Source: Alentia gelatinosa (lineage: Eukaryota; Annelida; Polychaeta; Phyllodocida; Polynoidae). From it: a stretch of 64,000 bases of DNA. Positions 11,433-22,166 of this stretch are shown here, in pieces (the first letter of the stretch is position 1; each line of letters starts with the position of its first letter). The position numbers and the translations under genes were made by a program. Under the pieces are notes generated by a model. The model was not told where the DNA came from, made no database searches, and saw nothing but the letters and a program-made list of their open reading frames with translations. The stretch lies in assembly GCA_950022655.1 (NCBI GenBank), contig OX465580.1, positions 121,937,016 through 122,001,015 on the forward strand, written 5' to 3'.

Positions 11433-12319
11433 AACCCCTATATCGTAGAAGGGGTTGGTTGCCAAACTACCTCAGCTAGTCCAGCAGAATCGTGTGAGAT
11501 GACTTCAATTTGGTATAGAAGCATTTCTGATTACTGCATTGGACTTGTGACTCGCAGAAACCTTAATATAAAGGTGTCACACTTAAACTTGTAACGATAA
11601 ACACAAGTTGTTATTGTACATAGGTTTTCAGACTGATTTTTGCAGCCATTTTGGATTTCAAAATGTGAGATCAATATGAAATCCATTAGGTGGCAGCACC
11701 ATTATCAGGTCAGATTGTCTAAACCCTCTCTAGAACAGATGTTGCCCATAGAATTGATCATTATACCATTCATTATAATGTGATTATGTGCAACATAAGG
11801 GATACACAGATGTGTATATATATATATGGTCGAAAATCACGAAATGGCAGCAAATGCCCAGAAAATCAAACCTGAGAGGATCATTAATTCCTTTTGCAAA
11901 TATCATCTCTATATATATTAAAGGACTCATATATGAAATTGGGAACACAAACTACCATATTTAGCTTTAGCACAGGGCTAATTACCTACTATATCTAAAA
12001 CGGTAGAATTTCGTCGAATCCGCTTGAAGTTGCTCCCGCACATAGAGACAGAGTGAACACGACCTATGTTTGGAGACTGAGCGCCCACGAGAGTGAGATT
12101 CTCGTACAGTGAAAAACTCGAACATGTTCTTCTTTTTTGTGTTTCTATACTCAGACAAACTTCTTCTCTTATGATTCATTTCAAGCCATGCCCAAATCAA
12201 AGTTTAGTATTGTAGTTTTCTGATCTATTTTTCTCGTGAGAAACCAATGAGATCTCACTTCCCCCACCCACCACCACTCCAGCCACCAGTTTAAGTATTT
12301 GACCCGGACTTTAGAGTCT

Positions 12320-12391
12320 GGCTCTGTGGAGCAATTAGTAGAGTGTTACTCCAGGAATGCGGGTGTAGGGAGTTCGATTCCCGTTTTGGCT
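12320..12391 (+). ncRNA. Degenerate tRNA-like sequence (tRNA pseudogene or SINE head)
   Basis: GGCTCTGTGGAGCAATTAG resembles the 5' half of animal tRNAs, and GTTCGATTCCC at the other end is a good B box/T-arm, spaced as in a tRNA. The anticodon stem and several acceptor pairs do not form, so this is unlikely to be a working tRNA. Confidence 0.35.
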
Positions 12392-12458
12392 ATTGGGCTT
12401 TTCGTTTTTCTATATTTTCCCCCCTAACTCGGACTCGACGAAGTCGCTAGTATGAAAC

Positions 12459-12995
12459 AGAAAACGTCACGTTACGACCCCCCTTCTGGATTGGGTTGCT
12501 ATGGAAACATATTGTTGTCCCTAATTTTTTTTTATAAGTTTGACAATATGTATATCAATAGATATATAACTAGAAAGTTCATTTCTTATATTTTTTTGCT
12601 TACCCCAACTGACATCCCTGGCTTTATATCTATGGGGGGTCGTAACGTGACGGGGGTCATATTGTGACGGGGGTCGTAATGTGACGCAAAAATATGTCAG
12701 GGCTGATTTTTTTTTCTAGTAAAGATAAAAACTTAATTTTTTCGCTATATCGTAGGTACATATCTATTTGATACAGGAACACTAGTTCTACCTTTTTCCT
12801 GACCCCAAGTGACCCACTGTGGGTCGTAACGTGACGGTGTCGTAACGTGACGGTGTCGTAACGTGACAGTGTTGTAACTTCATTTTTTCGCTATTCTGTA
12901 GGTATACATCTACCCTTTAATAACACAAAAGAACCGTTACTATTATTAAAGGGTACTTAAGTTATTAATGGTTTAGAGGGTGTCGTAACGTGACT
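12459..12995. repeat. Element bounded by and peppered with GTCGTAACGTGACGG repeats
   Basis: The motif GTCGTAACGTGAC occurs inverted at the left edge (GTCACGTTACGACCC near 12465), then directly near 12640, 12670 (variants), 12825, 12839, 12853 and 12980. At 12825-12870 it forms a short tandem array. The outermost copies are inverted to each other, so the array may be the expanded terminal repeat of a TIR element. Confidence 0.55.
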
Positions 12996-13294
12996 GCCAA
13001 AACTACACCAAAATAGCAAAAATTGAGTTCAGTATGAAGGAAGACATGTAGGCCTTTCCTTTTATGGTGAGAAGATGCATGTATATATATGTGAGTTATT
13101 ATTGGTTGTAAAAACTACAAGGCCCACCAGTGATGCCTTCTATAGGTATTCTAATCGACATAGATCATATAGTGAAGAAAATAAAACAACCGTAGAGTGG
13201 GCAATGCATCATGAGATGCGTAAACAAGGAATGCTGTAAAACACATATATATACCTTTACATGTAAATAAAAAGAATTTCAGCCAACGACGACC

Positions 13295-13445
13295 AGATAG
13301 CTGAGGTGAGAGTTTTACTTCCCACATCACATAGACATGGTATGTGAAAGATTGGCCTTTGATATAGCAGTAAATCTACCACTGCTAGGGGTGAAGGAGA
13401 AAAGTGGCTGCAGTGGGACTCGAACCCACAAAGTCCGACAAGCTA
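13295..13445 (-). mobile_element. tRNA-derived SINE copy (minus orientation)
   Basis: Read on the minus strand, GGGTTCGAGTCCCACTG near 13430 is followed by CAGTGGTAGATTTACTGC and ACATACCATGTCTATGTG, matching the copy at 8893-9010. It ends near 13300 with a different tail. Confidence 0.6.
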
Positions 13446-13474
13446 GTTATTTTATGTGTCGTGTGCAGACACTT

Positions 13475-13517
13475 TGGCCCAGAACGAAGGGTGTCCACTT
13501 ATGTAGGGTTCTACTGT
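13475..13517. repeat. Right-end fragment of a pogo/Tigger-like MITE
   Basis: AGGGTGTCCACTTATGTAG followed by GGTTCTACTGTA matches the right end of the element at 25964-26142. Confidence 0.55.
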
Positions 13518-13838
13518 ACTTGGTAACGATCCTCGATACAAAACTGAGCTACACGCAATGTAGGAAAGATTAATGCAGTCCAAGTAATGAACAGATCCTA
13601 ATATTTCAACATATCCTAATATGATCCTAATATTTCAACATATATGCTAAACACTTTATAAGTGAACATATACAGCTAGACATACTGCGATGCAAAACAT
13701 GCCATGCATATTATGATTAGATATATATTGCTGTAGCTCAAGATCATCTGAAAGCTGCATACATGTATGTATCCTATCAAGGCACCTAAAAGCCTTTCGA
13801 AAGGATACAATATTTTGGAAACCAATATAAGAAAGCAC

Positions 13839-14479
13839 TTACAAATTGCACACTGAACAGGCCCTATTTTTTGGCAGGCCCCTAGGTGTAGATGTACCTG
13901 ACGAGTTTACTGTTGTTTTTCGGGCCCCATGTTCCTTAACCCACAGCGTTATATCAATATCATCAGTGTACAGCACCTCCACATGCACATTCTTGTTCAC
14001 CATCACACTGCCCGTGCCCCTTAAGAATAGGAAGTCGTTGTTATAACGACCCAACTGTTTAAGGTTCTGAAAACAGAGAGTGTCTGCGGCTGTCCCCATC
14101 GTGGTCAACACCAATGTAACATAGTGACGTCTAAAGTTGCAATAGAAGTCAGCAAAATAAAGTCGCGTCGTGTTCTTAATCAATATTACCCGAGCGGGCA
14201 ACAGCAGGCGCCGCGGGCCAAAAGGGGACCAATCCGGTACCTGGGAGTCTTTGAGGAGGGTGGCGAAAAACAACCCTTTGATCCTGCCGTTGATGATGGA
14301 GGCAGGATCTCCATTATTGTCCTTCATGTAAACCTTCATGATGCCACCATCCTTTTCATCGATATCATCAAAATAACTCTGAGGTTTATTGCGATAGAAC
14401 CACGTTATGGAGTCGAACTCGCGATCAGCATACTCGTAGGCTTTCTGATGTAGCTTTTCGAGTTCATCTCTGGTGAAAA
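13839..14479 (-). CDS. PHYHIPL: PHYHIP-like exon 5 (terminal, C-terminal domain)
   Basis: 641 nt after acceptor CATCCCTTTCAG, starting FTRDELEKLHQKAYEYADR and ending CSVCNL-stop. It contains the whole family-specific C-terminal domain on one exon. Compared with vertebrate proteins, the short residue stretch after the final CxxC is missing. Confidence 0.92.
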
Positions 14480-17400
14480 CTGAAAGGGATGATGAGTTCT
14501 AGTGATGCGGCTGTAGGTATTGTGATCCGTTAAAGTGACAAACGTTGAGCAAACAATATCAAGAGAGGGTTAAAAGTCTTTCACTCTGAGGAAAGAGCTA
14601 GTTTTGACCGAAAATTAATTTGTATCCGAAAATCTAAATCTTAATAGTTAGTCATCTAGTACTCTGCTACAATAAGTATGATGCCAGGTAGACCTGACCA
14701 ATCATCAATGATAATGTTGACGTGCTTCTGTAAGCTAATTATCATTGGGGTAAGATAAATGGATTTGGCTTCAATTGTCCTTAAAGGGATATCCTACAAT
14801 TCACGCAGGTGCCACTTGGTGATTTTTAAATATTTTCAATTATCACAATTGGTTCTTTCTAATTCATTTTAAATTAGTAAATTTAATGTTTTGTCCAATT
14901 TATCCCAATTTTATTTAATGGGTAAATTAGGCCAATTTATATTTACTTGATTACGTAGGAAATGTACTGAAAAATATGGTTTTCTTCAATTCTTTCAAAA
15001 ATAAGGACCGTGACCTATGGTTTGTAAAACCTTCTTATATAATACTATCCATTTACTATATTCTGTGAAAGTTTAAGAAAAATGACATGGGCTTTACTAT
15101 GTGAAAAGTAACTTCTTAGAATTTTTATATTTTCTATTACAAAACTATTATAGCATTGATCTCTAAATCAAAAACTATTACAGTGACCCCCAATTTTGAA
15201 AATATCTATGTGTTCTACAAACCTTACAGATCATTATACTAAAATTTCAGGAAAATGACATGGGTTTTAATTTTCAAGCTAAATTGTCCAATATGCCTTT
15301 AAACATGGCTACTATATACTGCAAATCAATATGACTTTCAATGAAGATGTTTACCTGCACTAAAATTGATATCAGCCCGTTCGAGAGTGGTGTAAGCAAT
15401 TTGACTTCCAGTTCGCATCTCTAATACCCTGACATCAACATTGTAGTCTTGACCTTTTTTCAGCTGGAAAGGAACCCTTAGCTTACATTCATCCACTAGA
15501 AATATCTGTTCGGTCTGATCAGCATCCTGAAATTCAATGTAACAACATACAGGTAATTTCAGCTAGCATGTCATCATAATTTACAAAAACTATCTACTAT
15601 CACTACGAACTACGGACAGGCTGATGCTAGAACCCCTTTGATTTGTCACCTTCAAGATTCAACCCTAACTCAAATGCAACACCAAAAAGTGTAATAAAGC
15701 CAACTTCTTCTACAGCAATGATTTATCCACCTTTAATACTCCTAATAATCATTACAAATCCCACTCATCTCTTCTAAAGATGTATATGATATACCATTTA
15801 TTTGAATCTCCTCTATATATCCCCATTCCTTTCCAATCCTACACCACTTTCCCAGACATATTTGACCGGTACTCACCTTTTCAATATGTCCCAGTTCATC
15901 TTCTTTGATATTCTTTCATTTTCCAACATTACCCTCGTACTAAACTTTGCTGGTATTTTCTACTCTGTCTTTTCTACATTTTCTAAATATCTTCCCCATA
16001 TATTTTCCCGCCTTTTTAAAAATTTCGTCTATGTTCTGGATACACACCTTTCAATAGACTTTACCTGTAAAAAGTATTGGGGAACAGTGACCCTACCCCT
16101 CCCACCTATCTACAATCTGAGCAACCTACCTCCCATAGGGCCACGTAGCACCAGATTGTAAAGTACAAGGAACCACATTGGGTGCAACGGGTTGTCTACA
16201 TTAAGAAAAATGGCGGTAGACAAGCACGCGGATCAGGTGAAGGTGAATTTAAATGTATATTATTCAGTCTAGATGCACCACCATTGAGAATGAGGGCTGG
16301 TCATTACTCTTTTTTTAAATGAGCAAAGCTCTTTTATTAATTTCAAAATACAAACTTTTCACATATATGATGGTGCAGTACAGATTGATTTGGTGTATAC
16401 AATTTTATATTTTCCTTTCTATAATCATATTCCTGATATGTTCCTCATAGTATTCATATGGTGCTCTTATAACATTTCTAAAAACATTTAACTCACTGTT
16501 AGTACATAAACTGGTATCTAGTTAATTCACTTGGACTATGCATCAGTAACTCTCTAATACATACTTGTTTCTGTCTATATTGCTATCACTATTCTTTTTT
16601 TCTTCCAGTTTTATACATGTAAGTCTACCTTCCTGGTCTCTTTATCCTAAAAAGAAAACATTGATATGAATGATGGGCTATATAATACGTTAGTTCTGGT
16701 TGGGATGATATCCAGGACACCTTGACCCACTAATTGTAAATGTCCGTGACTCTCCCTACAGAACTTTTGTGTGACCTGGACCTATACTTGGAGAGTGAAA
16801 CATTTCTCACTCTTGAAGCCATTTTTACATATACTTATTTCCTTTAATGTGTCCTTTTAATAAAATAAACATAAAAGTAGACTTTATTATCAAATTTGTG
16901 AGCTATGACTATTTCTTGATACATAGTTCTACTCTCAGAACCCATGTATTCAAAATAGAGACTTGGTCTGAGGGTGAGAATTCATGGGCACAAACTTAAA
17001 CTGGTTCCCTGCCCAAATGAAATAAGGGACTGGTAACTACTTCTTACGTAATACCACAGAGTAGAGAGAGATACTAGAGAAATACCTTGAACTGACAGTC
17101 ACGCCACCTTTCTTGGCACAACATAGACTTTTTCTTCTATTCTCCTATCCTAGCGATCTTACTACCTTCAGTGCTTTATTCAGAAGAAATACTTCGGCTG
17201 AATTAAAACGTGAACTGCCGCTATTGTGTCGTAGGACACAATAACGGACGTCCTACAGACTATTGAAATGGGTCCCTGAGCTAATGTAGTAGTCCGTTTA
17301 TGCACCGCGCCACCTTAGGCTTATGGTAGGTGAAGGTCTAACAGAGCATGGCTACTATTGGCCAGGCCCCTTCAGTGAGAGGAATACCGGGGTTGGCTGT

Positions 17401-20400
17401 TCTATTTAAAGCATCAGTTTGACAAGCAGAAATCCGCGGGGCTGTCGAGGTTTTTATAGGAAACATTATAACTCTCCAAGCTGATCTATTTGCTATTTAA
17501 ACGATACTCTAGGACCTATGCTTATAGAATAACACACTTGTTACTGGCAAATCACTCAGGGTAGCTGAGTACCAGCAAAGGCAGGAATTCCTGCCTCAAA
17601 ATGGCAGCACATAACAGTCTGAGTTTGAGCTTGTGTGCCTTGGCCCTGGCGATAACAGACTGTACTAGAGTCTACTAACGTAGTGTAGCTCTGGTGGCCA
17701 GTGTATGGCCAATCTAGCTGGTCAGTGGTGACTGGCCTGCTCCACCAGATGGCGTCCACCCTACCCCAATACTGCGGGAATAGTGTGCTCACCCTTACCT
17801 TCGCGCAATCAATTAGGTTTGGTTCATAAGATTTTGCTACGTTTTGCGATATCTAAATTACTACCAGTTCTTTCCCATGTACAAAGTATACATATATAGG
17901 CCTAAGGGTTGACTCTCTCTACATGACGGCCAGATGTGCAACTATAGACATTTCCCATAAGCATTTTCCTATGTATGCAGAAAGGTAAGAGCTGACTTCA
18001 CAACTTTACATGACATTTTTACTCGGTAAACATTTTCATCTATTAATGTATTTTCCAAGTTATTTTAGCTTCAAAACCAGCTTTACTTTAAGAGAAAGTT
18101 TACCTACCTTTATGATGACACAATATTTGGTAGCAAATGGTATTGACGACCAACTGATAACAACCTCCTTCCATGTTTGGCGTTCCACCTTAAGGCCGAT
18201 TGCATTGTCCTTTGGCAAACAGGTTTTAACTGTAAAAACAATAAGAACATCCCTGGAACTGAAGAGGGAACTACAGATAGTCTATATACGACATATATCA
18301 ACTAACATTCATAGGCATGATTCACAGGGAGATCGGAGCAGTGGAGCCGTAGATACACATGCCAGCAGGATGCATGCGTGTACCGGGGTAGCCTGGAAGC
18401 CTGGCCTAGGTAGACTATAGGCCAGGTAACAGGTTCCATTTTTATGGTGCATTATTGGTAACGCCTCCTAGTTCCCCGCTCATCCGCTAGAGGGGTCCGC
18501 GGAATTAGGTGTCTGCACAGAGTAAAATATCTCTCTACTTTGTGTTGTCTGACAGGTGGATACCAGCCAAACCACAACGCTGGTTCCCGGGGTATCCGCT
18601 AGTCACAGGCGGTCACCAGCCAAACTTGAAGCACAGAGTAGCGTGGTTGAAGGTCGTGCCTGTGGAACCCGTTACCTGCCCCTTATTCATATGGGCAGGG
18701 AACCAGTCTAGTACCGGGGCAGTGACAGTCACTCTCCTAGCATAGATCCTGCACTCTACTTCCTGTGGCCACCGCACCGACCTGCCTTTTTGGGGCATAA
18801 TCTGTCCCACGCGCCAGTTTTTCATATATCCTAAATTCTGAACACTTTGAGGAGTATGAGAATTATGCAGGAGGATTCCACCTCAGATAAGTGACCTATG
18901 AAGTACATAATCTGCAGACACGTTAATTTTGTATATAGATTGTCAGTTTCTGATGGTTAAAACCCAAGAAATAACATCGGAATTCATGTGTCTGCTTTCT
19001 GACAGAAGCGAAACCATGTGACCTTGTCCCCTGCCAGGGGTTAGGGAGAAATTGCATGATCTAATAGTTATATCCAAATTCATTAGGCAACATAGAAATG
19101 ACATCATGGATGTCATAACAATATTCAAACTTCACTTATAAAGCACTGTCTCCTAGCGGCACACACTGGCACAAGTACCCGGCAGATATTTATGCATCCT
19201 TACTTAGATCTACAACAATTACAGATTGGCAGCGACTGCATTATATACAATGATATCTTAAATCGAACCAGGCTAGAGTGTTTCACATAAATGTAAAATC
19301 TCAAAAGCCTTTAGATAATAGGCTTTACGATAATTAGGAGATATAGAGGAAACCTCCTTGAAATTTGAAGACAGAGTAATCCAGTGTGCATATTTCCTTT
19401 TCATACCCATGGTATTGACGGGGAGAGATGGGGATGTAAATATCCACCCGGTCACCACTCCTACCACAGAAATATATAATTTCTAAAAGATCATTCCTTC
19501 TTCCTTTTCTGAATTGACAGAGGGTGAACTAGTTCATGTTGTGCTAAAAACCAAGTATTTACCCTTGTGCCCCAACCTTTTCTCTATATGATCTTGACAT
19601 AGGATATATAGGGAGGATGGACAATGTTCTTTTGTACTATCTATATAGGATCAGGAAGGCTTCTGTGATGACAATACTTTACCTGTATTTGTCTCCTGAG
19701 CTGTCTGTGTGATCTCAGCTGAAATTTTTCCAGATTCAGGGACTGCAGGCTCTGGTTTGTCTACAATGATTGGCGCATGACTGACACATTCTTCCTCTGT
19801 TTCTTTTTGTGTCAAAAGGCTGTCCTGGTTTTCTAAAGAAATAGGTTTTTATCCACATTAGATATCAACACATATTTATACTTCTCTTCTCTTCCCTTTG
19901 CTATGGTAGAAAATATTAGTACATGGCCAATCATATGACATTTGTAGGCCTAACCTCCACAAATTTCACTAGTATCATCCGATAAATCCTTTTCAAGACT
20001 CGTCTGTGTTGTTGTTCGGCTTCTGTTTTTATCGTACTTATCGAGAATTATTGAGGAGGTCAATGGCAAATCATCCTCCCAATCCTCCCAGTCGCTCCCA
20101 TTCTGCCATCTTGGAGTGGGGGGAGGGATCGTCTGCTTGTTTTACTTCGGCCTCCATGTTTATTCTATGTTTTCAAATATTACCATGGCAACACAATTTA
20201 ATCTTTTTTTACATACTATTATATATTTCCTAGGTGTATAGAAAAATCAGGTGAATTCATCTATTATTATAGGTTTTATCGGTATTTGAAAACATTACGA
20301 CAAACTCTCGCCAAAAATGATGCCATACGGCATCACCTGCCCCAGCGCGGATGATGCCATATAGACCCCCCAGAGGTTACAAATCTCCCTATTATCGCCC

Positions 20401-21555
20401 CAGGTAAGTAAAAGTTCCGCTCCCGACTGATTGGCTACTGGCTTTCGGATTTAGATGTAGAAATAGCTGAGATTTCCATTTCTGGCATCAGAATTTCAAT
20501 TCGAAGATTTCTGAAAACCGTTAAACTGCAGTAATTGTGGGTTACGGGTCAAGGGTCTATCACCATACAATGTCGGCAACCAGCGAATACCCGAACTTGT
20601 ATTAAAACAGACTGGATTATGGGATATCTCAATAGGGTCTATGGCAACATCCCGCCCCAGCATGGTTGATGCCGTATAGCATCACTCGCCGCGAAAGGGT
20701 TAATGAGGTCAAGCAGTCACCCCCGATGTTTTGCAGTATGTTGTGCTCAATGGTTATGTTTGGAGAGTAAAACCACACAGTAAACCGCTTCTGCTCGCCC
20801 AGGCGTCTTTGATTTTCAACATCGACACATTTTTGTGAGTTTTTGGATATTTACAAATATTTAGAGGGGTATGAAGTGAACATGGGAATCAGTTTGATTG
20901 AGTACTTAGAGTTTAATACTCAGTGGTGCAGAGTAGTGTCTTACAAGATGGTGGTGTGTAGCAGAAACGAAACCAAAACAATAGAAGTGTAGGGATGTGA
21001 AACTACAGGCGTGGTGAGCTATGGCAAGCCATTGCAGCAACAACTAATAGATAATAACAAGTATGTATGTGTTATTATTACAGGATATAGTACGAGTGAA
21101 ACTTGTTAACCTAATTGGGACTACCGCATTCGGAGCCTTCCCAACTAGGTTTACTAGTTTCCCTAAAGTACTTGCATTATATGAATGCACACAGACATTG
21201 GTAGGGATACCTAAATACCAGGAAGTGTGTTTATGCTTAAAACGGATGGGAATGGTCACTGAAAGGCAGTGTTTATCGAACTAGTCGAAGGTAGGCCTAT
21301 ATCTATTATATTGCCCTCAAGTTTGAAAACAGCAAAGCGTCTGTTGACTATAAAACATTGTCAAAACTACTCTCGTAGTAGGGAAGTCCTAAATGAGATT
21401 CTATGATAACATATTAAGATCATTCTCTTACCATCTATTAAGGGATGTCCCTCAGCGATGCGCCGTACTTTGCTGGGCCCATCATCCTTCTCTTCATCTT
21501 CATGTTGCCTTTTGATAGCTGTCCCGAGCTGTAGTTTTATAGAATCTTGTGCCAT
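13839..21555 (-). CDS. PHYHIPL: Phytanoyl-CoA hydroxylase-interacting protein-like (PHYHIP/PHYHIPL family), 5 exons, 402 aa
   Basis: CDS join on the minus strand: 21555-21432, 19832-19683, 18229-18108, 15526-15355, 14479-13839 (1209 nt, 402 codons plus TAA). All introns are GT-AG and phases agree (1, 1, 0, 1). The start ATG has a good Kozak context (G at -3, G at +4) with an in-frame TAG nine bases upstream. Residues 1-91 are a polar, acidic, probably disordered leader. 92-187 form a fibronectin type III domain (VVISWSS, then YNVDVRVLEM). 190-402 are the PHYHIP C-terminal domain, with EKDGG.MK.Y.KDN, YFADFYC (297-303), HYVTLVL (308-314), EVLYTDDIDI (357-366) and a terminal CSVCN. Vertebrate relatives are 330-376 aa, brain-enriched, and bind phytanoyl-CoA hydroxylase; no enzymatic activity is known for them. 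Orthology is from recognised motifs; function here is inferred. Introns carry MITEs. Vertebrate PHYHIP and PHYHIPL cannot be distinguished here. Confidence 0.9.
14781..15303. mobile_element. TIR element in intron 4 of the PHYHIP-like gene
   Basis: The left end TTAAAGGGATATCCTACAAT and the right end in reverse complement (TTTAAAGGCATATTGGACA) form imperfect terminal inverted repeats. The body is AT-rich and non-coding. A partial relative is at 7836-8010. Confidence 0.6.
15355..15526 (-). CDS. PHYHIPL: PHYHIP-like exon 4 (second half of the FN3 domain)
   Basis: 172 nt after acceptor GAATTTCAG. It encodes the E to G strands of the FN3 domain: KLRVPFQLKKGQDYNVDVRV, then the MRTGSQIAY and ERADINFSA motifs typical of PHYHIP family members. 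Donor GTAAAC. Confidence 0.85.
17217..17276. repeat. Right-end fragment of the GGGACCCRTTTCAATAG family (intron 3)
   Basis: ACTATTGAAATGGGTCCC plus the preceding CGCTATTGTGTCGTAGGAC matches the right end of the complete element at 62764-63389. The rest of intron 3 (15527-18107) shows no other feature I can support. Confidence 0.55.
18108..18229 (-). CDS. PHYHIPL: PHYHIP-like exon 3 (first half of the FN3 domain)
   Basis: 122 nt after acceptor TTTTTACAG. It encodes KTCLPKDNAIGLKV, then W..VVISWSSIPFATKYCVIIK, matching the B and C strands of a fibronectin type III fold with the conserved Trp. Donor GTAGGT leaves phase 0. Confidence 0.8.
18390..18860 (+). repeat. Repeat with GGCAGGTAACGGGTTCC inverted ends (intergenic relative at 40975-41407 has its core flipped)
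   Basis: Core about 18421-18735, bounded by inverted GCCAGGTAACAGGTTCC and GGAACCCGTTACCTGCC. The downstream flank 18738-18860 (GATCCTGCACTCTACTTCC, then GCACCGACCTGCCT) matches 41278-41407 in the same orientation, whereas the core matches 40975-41270 in the opposite orientation. It overlaps intron 2 and exon-free DNA only. Confidence 0.65.
19683..19832 (-). CDS. PHYHIPL: PHYHIP-like exon 2
   Basis: 150 nt open only in the frame required by exon 1. It encodes an acidic linker beginning NQDSLLTQKE and ending TAQETNT. Acceptor TTTCTTTAG and donor GTAAAG. No known domain; its support is the two-sided phase match and good splice sites. Confidence 0.72.
20280..20705. repeat. Repeat with inverted GATGCCATAYGGCATCA-type motifs (intron 1)
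   Basis: GATGCCATACGGCATCA near 20319, GATGATGCCATATAG near 20351 and GATGCCGTATAGCATCA near 20669 surround a 300-bp body, ending in GAAAGGGTTAA. The same AAAGGGTTAA end occurs at 23775-23785, so they are probably related TIR elements. Confidence 0.4.
21432..21555 (-). CDS. PHYHIPL: PHYHIP-like exon 1
   Basis: 124 nt from the ATG, encoding 41 residues plus one base. It begins MAQDSIKLQL and continues Lys/Glu/Asp-rich. Donor GTAAGAG starts at 21431 on the minus strand. Joining to exon 2 completes a Glu codon. Confidence 0.8.
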
Positions 21556-21867
21556 TTCCCGCTAACTTCTCTATACTAAGGAAGTAAATTAGGTCAGAGA
21601 AGAAACGTGTAGTAGTGTCAGCGTTGTAGTTTACAGCGTCGACTTCTCTTTGCAAACCTGTGACAATGTCGGGACCAGTCCAGGAAACGAAACTAGGATC
21701 GAAACTCGAGGGGAATTCTCAGACTCTCAGTTGTTGACAATTAGGCAGGACTCGCGCAGCACAGGCACGGGCAAGTAGATCATTTATATTTGAAAAAAAT
21801 ATATATGTATTAGACTTTTTGCCGAAACGTTGTACCAAAGTTGTTTACACCTAATAAAGCCATCACT
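21556..21867 (-). other. 5' flank of the PHYHIP-like gene
   Basis: Moderately GC-rich between 21640 and 21775. Presumably contains the 5' UTR and promoter, but no TATA box or other site can be defended. Confidence 0.3.
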
Positions 21868-22166
21868 TAACCCTTTAAAGACGGGGGTCTGTGGCAGGGC
21901 CCTGTTGGTCGTGGAGGGTACTTTGGACTGGTATAATGCCAGGGGACGAGTCCATTTTTGTCTAAATCCAAATTCTATTATTTGATCACGTGATATTACA
22001 CATCACCCTTATTTATATTATTTGTTTAACCAAATATCATTAAATACTATATCATAGACCTGTATATTCTCTGAAAGTTTCATATTCATTTTTCGATTAT
22101 TTCTTCATGAATTATTGAAAATTGTAAATATTACTAAATTTCATAAATAATGCCTCAAGGCATTTT

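Noticed and set aside
12320..12391. Functional tRNA gene
   Set aside because: B box is good but the anticodon stem and acceptor pairing fail, so only a tRNA-like relic is claimed.
15802..16161. 119-codon plus-strand frame in intron 3 of the PHYHIP-like gene
   Set aside because: Hydrophobic composition follows from T-rich DNA; no signal, domain or splice support, and antisense to the host gene.
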